Shown here one piece after another: positions 1-7,094 of a stretch of DNA of 64,000 nucleotides. The stretch lies in the NCBI GenBank assembly GCA_035274465.1, contig DATEOF010000353.1, positions 1 to 64,000 of the forward strand, given 5' to 3'. The DNA is from JADGRF01 sp035274465. GTDB lineage: Bacteria > Myxococcota_A > Polyangia > Polyangiales > JAFGIB01. How positions within the stretch are numbered: position 1 is the stretch's first letter; each line of letters begins with the position of its first letter. The translations under genes and the position numbers were made by a program. Below the pieces are notes generated by a model. The model worked only from the letters and a program-made list of their open reading frames with translations. It searched no databases and was not told where the DNA came from.

Positions 1-863
1 CGCTGGACGCGTTCGTGACAGTCGGCGAGGGCCAGCGCATGGGCCTGTTCGCGGCGGCGGGCGTCGGCAAGAGCACCCTGCTCGGCCAAATCGCCCAGGG
101 CACGGCGGCAGACGTGGTGGTGCTGTGCCTGATCGGCGAGCGCGGCCGCGAGGTGCGCGACTTTTTGGAGGATCACCTGGGCGAGCTCGGGCGCGCACGC
201 TCGGTCGTGGTGTGCGCGACCAGCGACGCGCCGCCGCTGGTACGTATGCGCTGCCCATCGGTCGCCACCAGCATCGCCGAAGGCTTTCGCGACCGGGGGC
301 GCTCGGTGCTGCTACTCGTGGACAGCCTGACCCGCTTTGCGCGTGCAGCGCGTGAGGTCGGCCTGGCCGCGGGCGAGACTCCCGTGCGCCGGGGCTACCC
401 CGCCAGCGTCTTTGCGCGCCTGCCGCGGCTCATCGAACGCGCGGGTACGGCGGAGGTGGGGTCGATCACCGCGTTCTACAGCGTGCTGGTCGAGGGCGAT
501 GATCTGGACGAGCCCATCACCGACGAGCTGCGCGGCCTGCTCGATGGCCACGTGGTGCTGAGTCGTGCGCTGGCCGCCCGCGGCCGGTTTCCTGCGATCG
601 ACGTGACGCAGAGTTTATCGAGGCTGATGCCGCGCCTGACCAGCGAAGAGCACCGCGCGGCTGCGGCTAGAGCGCGCGCGCAGCTCGCGCTCTACGAGGA
701 GAAGCGCGACTTGATCGCGCTCGGCGCCTACCAGCCCGGCGGCGACGCGCGGCTCGACGCGGCGATCGCTGCGCAGCCGTCGATCGAAGCATTCCTGCTG
801 CAGGCCGAGCGCGAGCGCGCCGACTTCGAAGACACGAAGGTCACACTCTGTATGCTCAGCTGA
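1..863 (+). CDS. FliI/SctN-type export ATPase, 5'-truncated by the window edge
   Basis: C-terminal part of the hexameric ATPase that energises flagellar or type III secretion export at the inner membrane. The reading frame is open from base 3, before the first possible GTG at 15, so the gene begins outside the window. About 286 residues are visible against a family length of roughly 430-450. Seen: Walker A GVGKST, the GERGREV segment, the Walker-B-like LLLVDSLTRFAR, and the highly conserved GSITAFYSVLVEGDDLDEPI block followed by DGHVVLSR and FPAIDV. The F1-beta-like fold is certain. Flagellar FliI and injectisome SctN cannot be told apart from this fragment because the partners would lie upstream. 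A hairpin follows the stop. Confidence 0.93.
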   Translation, partial: LDAFVTVGEGQRMGLFAAAGVGKSTLLGQIAQGTAADVVVLCLIGERGREVRDFLEDHLGELGRARSVVVCATSDAPPLVRMRCPSVATSIAEGFRDRGRSVLLLVDSLTRFARAAREVGLAAGETPVRRGYPASVFARLPRLIERAGTAEVGSITAFYSVLVEGDDLDEPITDELRGLLDGHVVLSRALAARGRFPAIDVTQSLSRLMPRLTSEEHRAAAARARAQLALYEEKRDLIALGAYQPGGDARLDAAIAAQPSIEAFLLQAERERADFEDTKVTLCMLS

Positions 864-879
864 GCGTGCGTAGGCGCCA

Positions 880-904
880 GGGGGCCCGGAGGCCGTCCCC
901 TTTT
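880..904 (+). terminator. Probable intrinsic terminator after the export ATPase gene
   Basis: A G-rich/C-rich stem of about seven base pairs with a small bulge and a tetraloop is followed directly by four T residues, 17 bases after the stop codon. The T tract is short, so efficiency is uncertain. Confidence 0.4.
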
Positions 905-979
905 CCAAGCTCGGGGCAGCTGCTACACAGCCAGCCAACCGCGACCCGGGCTGGGTTGCCGTAGCAAAAGGACAAGCTC

Positions 980-1975
980 GTGAACCAGAGACAGAACTCG
1001 CTCGGTTGGGGTGCGGCCGCGATGGCGAGCGCACTGCTGCTCGGCTCGCTCGGGTGCAACCAGGCCAAGAAGGCGGATCCTGCGACCGCGGCCTCGCCCA
1101 AGGCGTGCGAGGATTTTTCCGCCAAGATTTGCAAAGAGGCCGGCGACCAGTCGAGCACCTGTACGTCGCTGAAGAGCACCGTCGAGCTGCTGACGCCCGA
1201 GACCTGCGCCCTGGCGCTGAAGAACTCGGACAAGGCCATCGCGAAGCTCGGCGAGAAGAAGAAGAAGTGCGACGAGCTGCAGACCAAGCTCTGCAATGAC
1301 CTGGGTCCCGAGACCAAGACCTGCGACATGGTCAAGACGCACACCAAGACGTTCCCGCCCGAGCGCTGCGAGATGATGCTCGGCCGCTACGGCGAGGTGT
1401 TGGCCGACCTCAAGAAGCAGGAAGAGAAGAACAAGCCGCTGTCGGCCGACAAGCTGGCCAAGCTGACCGCCGGCGAGGTGCCGTCGTTCGGTCCGAAGGA
1501 CGCCAAGGTCGTGATCGTGGAGTTCTCCGACTTCCAGTGCCCGTACTGCTCGCGTGCGGCGAACGCGGTGCACGAGTTGAAGAAGAAGTACGGCGACAAG
1601 GTCTACTTCGTGTTCCGCCAGTTCCCGCTGTCGTTCCACCAGAACGCCCACCTCTCGGCGCAGGCGGCGCTCGCGGCGCACGCGCAGGGCAAGTTCTGGG
1701 AGCTGCACGACAAGATGTTCGAGAACCAGTCCAAGCTGGAGCGTCCGGCCCTCGAGGGTTACGCGAAGGACATCGGCCTGGATGTGGCTGCGTTCAAGAA
1801 GGCGCTGGACGAGAAGAAGTTCGCGCCGACGGTGGACGCGGAGATGAAGTTGGGTGAGGAAGTCGCGGTGGATGGAACGCCGACGATGTTCCTGAACGGC
1901 GCGCGCGTCAGCAACCCGACCGACATCGGTGAGATCAGCAAGGAGATCGACGAGGCCTTGAAGAAGGCCGGTTGA
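980..1975 (+). CDS. DsbA-like thioredoxin-fold lipoprotein with tandem 4-Cys repeats
   Basis: 331 aa. The GTG start is supported by AAGGA seven bases upstream. The N-terminus is a lipoprotein signal with lipobox LGSLGC, so the mature protein should be tethered in the envelope. Residues from about 42 to 135 hold two consecutive units with identical cysteine spacing, C-X7-C-X9-C-X14-C, rich in Lys and predicted helical. The C-terminal half is a Thioredoxin_4/DsbA-like domain: VVIVEFSDFQCPYC carries the CPYC redox centre, and VDGTPTMFLNG carries the cis-Pro loop. Role: thiol-disulfide exchange in the periplasm (family knowledge). The cysteine repeats may act as an electron relay, metal site or substrate docking module (inference). 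It is monocistronic, with a strong terminator behind it. Confidence 0.9.
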   Translation: MNQRQNSLGWGAAAMASALLLGSLGCNQAKKADPATAASPKACEDFSAKICKEAGDQSSTCTSLKSTVELLTPETCALALKNSDKAIAKLGEKKKKCDELQTKLCNDLGPETKTCDMVKTHTKTFPPERCEMMLGRYGEVLADLKKQEEKNKPLSADKLAKLTAGEVPSFGPKDAKVVIVEFSDFQCPYCSRAANAVHELKKKYGDKVYFVFRQFPLSFHQNAHLSAQAALAAHAQGKFWELHDKMFENQSKLERPALEGYAKDIGLDVAAFKKALDEKKFAPTVDAEMKLGEEVAVDGTPTMFLNGARVSNPTDIGEISKEIDEALKKAG

Positions 1976-1998
1976 TCGAGCTTTACGTGTGGGGGGTG

Positions 1999-2036
1999 AG
2001 CGCGCCTGCGGCCGATGGCTGCGGGCGCGCTTTTTT
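1999..2036 (+). terminator. Strong intrinsic terminator of the DsbA-like gene
   Basis: A 15-bp stem (two G-T wobbles) with a GAT triloop spans 1999-2031 and runs straight into six T residues (2031-2036). It sits 23 bases after the stop, between this gene and the convergent hydrolase gene that ends at 2043. No A-tract precedes the stem, so it should work only for plus-strand transcripts. Confidence 0.87.
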
Positions 2037-2042
2037 GTGTAC

Positions 2043-3233
2043 TCAAAACCCCTTGAGATCGAGGCGCTTGAGGTTCTTGGTGTTGCAGAAGCCGCACGGC
2101 TTCTTGGTGAAGAGCTCGGCGACTTCCTTCATGCCTTTGAGCTGCCAGTCGAACCAGGCAGTGACCGCGGCGCGACTCTGCTCGCCATCGTTCGACGACA
2201 GTCCGATCACGGCGGTGATGCCCTCGTCTGCCTTGTCGGTGTATTCGTCGTGATTTCCGCCGACCGTGATGCCGTACATGCTGGGCTTTTGCGCCTGACC
2301 GAGCGTGCTCGTGATGCGTTCGTCGGGCGCATCTCCGGCTTCGCCGCCGGTCGTCACGAAGAACGCGGGGCACTGGATCATCGAGACGTCGGATGTCCCG
2401 GAGAGTGTCGCGATGGCGTCGATCCTCGGATCGGCACCGGCTCTGCAGGTGCCCGCGCCTCCTTGTGAGTGGCCGAAGGCACCGATCTTCTCGGTGTTGA
2501 CCTTGCCGAAGATCGGGCTCGACGATTCCGTGTTCTGTTTGATCACCCAATCGACGCCTTGCAGCATTTCGGCGCCCGTGCCGGTGTTCGACGTATTCGG
2601 CGCGATGACGATGTAACCGTAGGACACGACGTGCCCGATGAACTCGTCGTAGAATGTGGGTGAGCACGCCGTGCCGTTGCCGAAGGTGAGGATCGGGAAG
2701 GTTTCGCCGCTCTTGCCGTCCTTCGGGTAGAACAAGGTAAACGCGCTCGGATCGTTCATGTTGCCCGACGGGATGAGCGCGCTCGAGCCGCCGCTGACCG
2801 TGCCTCTCGCCACGTTCAGCACGCGCGTGGCCTCGCCGTACGGGCCGGGCCGATTGTAGTCGGCGACGGGTTGGCTCGGCATCGTTCCGCCGGAATCGCT
2901 CGTACCCGCGTCGGTCGGGACAGCGCCGGCGTCGTCATCCATCGCGCCTGCAACGCCTCCGCTCGACCCGGCTGACGTGCCAGCGGTCGACACGGGTCCA
3001 CCGCCCCGACCTGCCGTGCTCGCGGCTCGACCGGCACTCGCCGTGTTGGGTGCTCCATCGGGGCCGGCTGCGACCGCACCTGCACCGCCGGCGGGCGCAG
3101 CGGAGCTTCCACCGCCAGGCGTGCTCGTGGAGGCCGGCGTCAAAGCCGCAGTGTCATCTCCAGAGCACGCTACGAGTGCACACGCCACGGCGATCTCGAC
3201 GCAGGTGATCCATCGATGCGATCGGTGTTCCAT
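2043..3233 (-). CDS. Alpha/beta-hydrolase lipoprotein, paralog 1 of 3
   Basis: 396 aa. Lipoprotein signal with lipobox ALVAC, then about 95 residues of Ala/Gly/Ser/Thr-rich low-complexity linker, then an alpha/beta-hydrolase domain of the dienelactone hydrolase / PET-hydrolase-cutinase superfamily. The nucleophile elbow is GHSQGG, a candidate catalytic His is in GGNHDEY, and the substrate-facing TFGNGTACSPTFYDEF block is shared in pattern with the two upstream paralogs. It ends with a Cys pair (PCGFC). GGAG lies six bases before the ATG. Expected role: surface- or periplasm-anchored esterase; substrate unknown. It is separated from paralog 2 by only 12 bases, so the two are probably co-transcribed. 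Confidence 0.85.
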   Translation of the reverse strand: MEHRSHRWITCVEIAVACALVACSGDDTAALTPASTSTPGGGSSAAPAGGAGAVAAGPDGAPNTASAGRAASTAGRGGGPVSTAGTSAGSSGGVAGAMDDDAGAVPTDAGTSDSGGTMPSQPVADYNRPGPYGEATRVLNVARGTVSGGSSALIPSGNMNDPSAFTLFYPKDGKSGETFPILTFGNGTACSPTFYDEFIGHVVSYGYIVIAPNTSNTGTGAEMLQGVDWVIKQNTESSSPIFGKVNTEKIGAFGHSQGGAGTCRAGADPRIDAIATLSGTSDVSMIQCPAFFVTTGGEAGDAPDERITSTLGQAQKPSMYGITVGGNHDEYTDKADEGITAVIGLSSNDGEQSRAAVTAWFDWQLKGMKEVAELFTKKPCGFCNTKNLKRLDLKGF

Positions 3234-3245
3234 ACTCGGCTCCAG

Positions 3246-4478
3246 CTATTTCCACATCTTGCGCTGCGGGTTCGTCCACGGGCTCTTACACATGACGCAG
3301 TCGTCGCCGTAGAAGTAGTTCTTCGCGCCCTGGTCGCCGCATGCCCAGTAGCGAAGCCAGGCCGCCGCTGGGGCTTGCTCGGCCGCTGCGTCACCACAGG
3401 CGCCAAACGTGGCTCCCAGGACCGCACCGATGCAGATGCCCGCACTCTTGTCCGCGATGTACAGGTGTCCGGCGTTGGGATCTTGCAGCGTCGCGTAGAA
3501 GGTCTGTCCAACTGTCTTCTCGTAGTTTGGCGTGACGTACTCCGACGGGGTCACGAAGTTGTCGCCGGTCGACGTCGTGAGGAGCAGCGGCGCATGCAGC
3601 TTGCCCCAGATGTCTGTGACGCGTGGCGGCATCCCGTGCAGCGAAATCGTGGCCTTGATGTTGGGCCGATCGGAGATGTCGATCGCCGCGCCGCCGCCCC
3701 ACGAATAGCCCACCGCAACCTCGCGGCTCACGTCGAGTTTGCCCTGCAGCTCCCCCGACGCGGTGTTCTGCGCCGCAAGCCACTCGATACCCGTGTTGAG
3801 GCAGGGCCGTTCGGCTTGCGTGTCGTTGCAGCCGATGATCACAAAACCATGCGACGCGAGGTGCACCAACAGCTTCTGGTACATGTCGGGGGTGGTGGCG
3901 ATGCCGTTCCCCCAACTCGCGATCGGATGTTTGAAGCCGTCTTTGCCGAGCGAGCCGCTCGGACGGTAGATCGTGTAATTGCTGCCGGGTCCGGTGCTCG
4001 GGTACATCTTTGCGTCGCTGAACGGCCCCGGCGCCTTGTAGTCGGTGACGGCAGGTAAGCTTTCGCACGTGCCAGCGCCCGTCGGTGCTTGTCCGCCGCT
4101 GCCGGCTGCGGCGCCACTGCCGCCAGCCGCAGCACCCGTGCCCGCGTCTCCTCCGGCGCCCGCGGGTGCGCTCGTTCCCGCGGAGGCCATCGCTTCGGCT
4201 GTCGCCCTCGTGCCGGACGCGCCGGCACCGCCAGCGCCGGAACCTCCGGACCCGGTAGCTTCCGTACTGCCGGCGGTACCTGCTGCGGAGCGTCCGCCGG
4301 TGACAGTCGGCATGCTCCTGGTGCCGCTGTCAGCGGCATCGACTCCCGCGGCCCCGCTGGGAACCAACCCGTTGCTACTCATTCCTGCCACCCCGCTCGG
4401 TAGCTGCTGATTTCCGCCACCGCATGCGACAGACAATGCAAATCCACATGCAACAGTGAACCAAGTGCGCAGACACAT
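3246..4478 (-). CDS. Alpha/beta-hydrolase lipoprotein, paralog 2 of 3
   Basis: 410 aa. Lipobox LSVAC, then about 120 residues of Gly/Ala/Ser/Thr linker, then the hydrolase domain. Nucleophile elbow GYSWGGG, with candidate His in NAGHLYI. Conserved with its neighbours are the opening DYKAPGPF motif, SWGNGIATTPDMY, and a C-terminal Cys pair (DDCVMC) followed by a Lys/Trp-rich tail. This is the most divergent active-site serine context of the three (Trp after Ser instead of Gln), which may indicate a different substrate. It lies 102 bases after paralog 3 and 12 before paralog 1 on the same strand. Function beyond esterase-like hydrolase is not known. Confidence 0.83.
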   Translation of the reverse strand: MCLRTWFTVACGFALSVACGGGNQQLPSGVAGMSSNGLVPSGAAGVDAADSGTRSMPTVTGGRSAAGTAGSTEATGSGGSGAGGAGASGTRATAEAMASAGTSAPAGAGGDAGTGAAAGGSGAAAGSGGQAPTGAGTCESLPAVTDYKAPGPFSDAKMYPSTGPGSNYTIYRPSGSLGKDGFKHPIASWGNGIATTPDMYQKLLVHLASHGFVIIGCNDTQAERPCLNTGIEWLAAQNTASGELQGKLDVSREVAVGYSWGGGAAIDISDRPNIKATISLHGMPPRVTDIWGKLHAPLLLTTSTGDNFVTPSEYVTPNYEKTVGQTFYATLQDPNAGHLYIADKSAGICIGAVLGATFGACGDAAAEQAPAAAWLRYWACGDQGAKNYFYGDDCVMCKSPWTNPQRKMWK

Positions 4479-4580
4479 CGATGCGTTACCCTTCGCTAGT
4501 ACCCTCCTGTTCGCTACAACATTATCTGGGAACGCAAAAACGCTTCGTACGCCAGGCTAGAAGCACCGTTTGCCATCACA

Positions 4581-5813
4581 TCACATGTTCTTGTTGGCCA
4601 GGACGTTCCAACCCGGATCTTTGCAGATCCCGCAAGCGCCAGGTGTTGCACCGTGGAACAGCTTGCATGCGACTTCGTCGTCCGCGAGGAAGCAGCGGAA
4701 CCACGCCGCATACAGGCGCTGGAACTGCTGCGCGCCTTTCTGACTCACCATCGCGTCGCCCGAAGTCGTGTCGAGGCCCAGGAAGCCGAGCACCGTCTCG
4801 GTGCCGACGTGGTTCCCGCCTTCCCAGACGCCCACGAACATCTTGCCTTGCGCGCCGTTCACTGCGCTGGCCGCACCGGCGCCGAGATCCATCGTGCCGG
4901 TGAGCACGAGGCTCGATACCTTCTTGGTCGCGGTGAACGAAGCGCCTTCGACCACGGCGGTTTCGACGTTCGGGTGCTGAGCGCCCACGCTCGCGCCGAA
5001 CCCACCCTGCGAGTGACCCGACACGCCCGCCCGCGTACTGAGCTTGTGATAAAACATGCTGCCCATCGTCTCGTTTTCTTTGAGCAGGTAGTCGATGCCG
5101 GCTTTGTGGAACGCGCCCGACCCCGTGTTGTCTTCGGACGACGAAGCCACGACCATCCCCCAGCTCGCAGCGTTGCTGTTCAAGAAGTCGTACGTGAAGT
5201 CGGAGTCGGTCACGCCCGTGCCGTTGCCCCAGCCGACGATCGGATGTGGACAGCTCGCTTCCAGCGGGTCCGGGTAATAGATCGTGTACTTGCCCGTGTG
5301 CTGCCCGGCGTTGATCATGCCGAGGTCGATGTTTTTCTTCGCGACCTTGTACGGACCGGGCGCCGTGTAGTTTCCGTTGCCGGGCTGCAAGCAGTTCTTG
5401 CCGCGAGGTGTCGGTGGTGACGGCGGAACATCCACGTTCCCAGCAGCTGGCGGCATCGGCATCGGCATGCCCATCGGAGCTGGAGGCGTCCCCGTCATCG
5501 GCGGTTGCATCGGTTTGGACGAGCCCGCAGGTGACGAGCTCGGTTGAGAAGGCTGCCCGGTCATCGGCGTGCTCGCGCCGGGCGTTGAGCTCCTGCTACC
5601 CGCAGCTGCGCCCACCCCGGTTCCGGTCGGACTGCTCGCGCCGCTGCCAGCGGCAGACGACGCAGGCGGCGTCATCGCAGAGGAGTCGAGTTTGGTGGGC
5701 CGATGCTCGCCGCTGCCAGCGTCATCTGACCCGGAACACGCGGCCACTAGCAGCAAGGCGGTTCCGACAGAGGCCCAGGCTGTTCCTCGATCGATCTTTT
5801 GAGTGTATGTCAC
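4581..5813 (-). CDS. Alpha/beta-hydrolase lipoprotein, paralog 3 of 3 (first in the operon)
   Basis: 410 aa from the GTG at 5813, preferred over an upstream in-frame start at 5867 because GGAAGG sits five bases before it and the signal peptide then has a normal length (lipobox LLVAAC). A linker of about 120 residues, first Ser/Gly- then Pro/Met-rich, leads to the hydrolase domain with elbow GHSQGG, candidate His in GGNHVGTE, and the same GWGNGTGVTDSDFTYDF pattern as its paralogs. The C-terminus carries a Cys pair (ACGIC) and a KDPGW tail. Being first on the minus strand behind an AT-rich stretch (5931-5980), it likely leads a three-gene transcript. Confidence 0.84.
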   Translation of the reverse strand: MTYTQKIDRGTAWASVGTALLLVAACSGSDDAGSGEHRPTKLDSSAMTPPASSAAGSGASSPTGTGVGAAAGSRSSTPGASTPMTGQPSQPSSSPAGSSKPMQPPMTGTPPAPMGMPMPMPPAAGNVDVPPSPPTPRGKNCLQPGNGNYTAPGPYKVAKKNIDLGMINAGQHTGKYTIYYPDPLEASCPHPIVGWGNGTGVTDSDFTYDFLNSNAASWGMVVASSSEDNTGSGAFHKAGIDYLLKENETMGSMFYHKLSTRAGVSGHSQGGFGASVGAQHPNVETAVVEGASFTATKKVSSLVLTGTMDLGAGAASAVNGAQGKMFVGVWEGGNHVGTETVLGFLGLDTTSGDAMVSQKGAQQFQRLYAAWFRCFLADDEVACKLFHGATPGACGICKDPGWNVLANKNM

Positions 5814-5942
5814 GTGCACCTTCCGATGCCATTGCGCGGCAACGCAGTGTGCTGATGCGAGTAGCACTCAATAGACCACAGGCCGAGCCCAGAGCTAGGG
5901 CATCAGCACGAGATGCACGGGTCTGACAACATTTTTTCCTCA

Positions 5943-5969
5943 AACATAAATTTTGTTTCCCAAATTCAA
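5943..5969 (-). promoter_or_regulatory. Candidate promoter for the hydrolase triplet
   Basis: Within a markedly AT-rich patch in otherwise GC-rich DNA, the minus strand reads TTGAAT, a 15-base spacer, then TATGTT. The spacer is short and both boxes are imperfect, so only the base-composition signal is strong. Confidence 0.27.
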
Positions 5970-5994
5970 ATGAGAAGAGATGCGGTCACGATGA

Positions 5995-7053
5995 TCAAGT
6001 CGGCATGGGTCCGATGTATTCGGCCTCCGGCCTGATCAACCTGCCCTTGTGCCGCTGCTCTTCGACGTGCGCCAGCCAACCCGCGACCCTGCCGATCGCG
6101 AACGTCGCCGAGAACAGCTCTCGGCCCAGTCCCACGGCCTCGAGCAGCACCGCCGTGTGGAACTCGACGTTCGCGCGCAGCTTGCGCTCCGGGTAGCGCT
6201 CGTCCAGCAAGCGCACGGCATGCGCTTCCACGGCGCGCGCGAGCGCGAGGCGCGGGTTCGCACCCGTTATCTCGGTGAGCCGCACGAGCGCAGCTTCCAG
6301 CACGGCGGCCCGCGGGTCGCGCACTCGGTAGATGCGGTGGCCCATGCCCATCACGCGCTCGCCGCGTTCGATTCGTTTGCGCAGCCACTCTTCGGCCTTG
6401 TCGGCGCTGCCGATCGCGTCGAACATCTCGAGCACTTCTCCGGGAGCGCCTCCGTGCAGCGGGCCCTTCAGCGCTCCGATCGCCGCGACGATCGCGCTCA
6501 CGCTGTCGCTCGCGGTACTGGTCACGACGCGGGCCGCGAACGTGGACGCGTTCATGCCGTGGTCGGCGACCGTGACCAGGTAGCTATCCAGTGCGCGTAC
6601 CCGTGCGGCGTCGGGTTCCTTCCCGCTCAGCATGTAGAGGTAGTCGGCGGCTTGCGAGCGCTCCGCCGACGGCCCGAGCGGCGACTTGCCCACGCGGATA
6701 CGGGCGTGGGCCGCGGCGAAGACGGGCAGTGCTCCGCACAACAGGCCATCCAGGTCTTCGCTGTCGTTCTCGCTGAGCTGGGCCGTGGCTGCCCGCAGCG
6801 CATCCATGGCGTTGTTCAGGCCGAGGGCGGCTCCCATGCGCGGCAAACATTCGAAGGCGCGTGCGCGGCCGGCGTACAGGCGCTCCGAGATGCGCTTTCC
6901 GTTCCACAGCAGCTGCACGACCTCCTCGAAGGTCGCCTTCGGGGCGAGTGTTTCGATGTCATACCCGCGCACGATCAGCCGTCCGAGCTCGCCGTCGACG
7001 TGGCTCAGCTCCGTTTGCGCTACCGCGATGCCTTCGAGTCCATTGTGAATCAT
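5995..7053 (-). CDS. Citrate synthase (short, methylcitrate-synthase-like type)
   Basis: 352 aa. The ATG at 7053 is preferred over one at 7101 because GGAAGGAG lies nine bases upstream and the protein then opens with the family-typical NGLEGIAVAQTELS. It condenses acetyl-CoA (or propionyl-CoA) with oxaloacetate in the cytoplasm. Seen: H200 in GPLHGGAPG and H239 in MGMGHRIYR, the two catalytic histidines. The third catalytic position, usually Asp in NVDF, is Glu297 (NVEF), a conservative change. The compact length, without an N-terminal extension, matches the dimeric CitZ/PrpC-like group; citrate and 2-methylcitrate synthase cannot be separated by eye. The gene is divergent from an HTH-citrate-synthase fusion 41 bases away, probably its regulator. 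Confidence 0.9.
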   Translation of the reverse strand: MIHNGLEGIAVAQTELSHVDGELGRLIVRGYDIETLAPKATFEEVVQLLWNGKRISERLYAGRARAFECLPRMGAALGLNNAMDALRAATAQLSENDSEDLDGLLCGALPVFAAAHARIRVGKSPLGPSAERSQAADYLYMLSGKEPDAARVRALDSYLVTVADHGMNASTFAARVVTSTASDSVSAIVAAIGALKGPLHGGAPGEVLEMFDAIGSADKAEEWLRKRIERGERVMGMGHRIYRVRDPRAAVLEAALVRLTEITGANPRLALARAVEAHAVRLLDERYPERKLRANVEFHTAVLLEAVGLGRELFSATFAIGRVAGWLAHVEEQRHKGRLIRPEAEYIGPMPT

Positions 7054-7094
7054 TGGGTCGGGCTCCTTCCTGGGTTCTCTTGTAAAGTGGGCGG

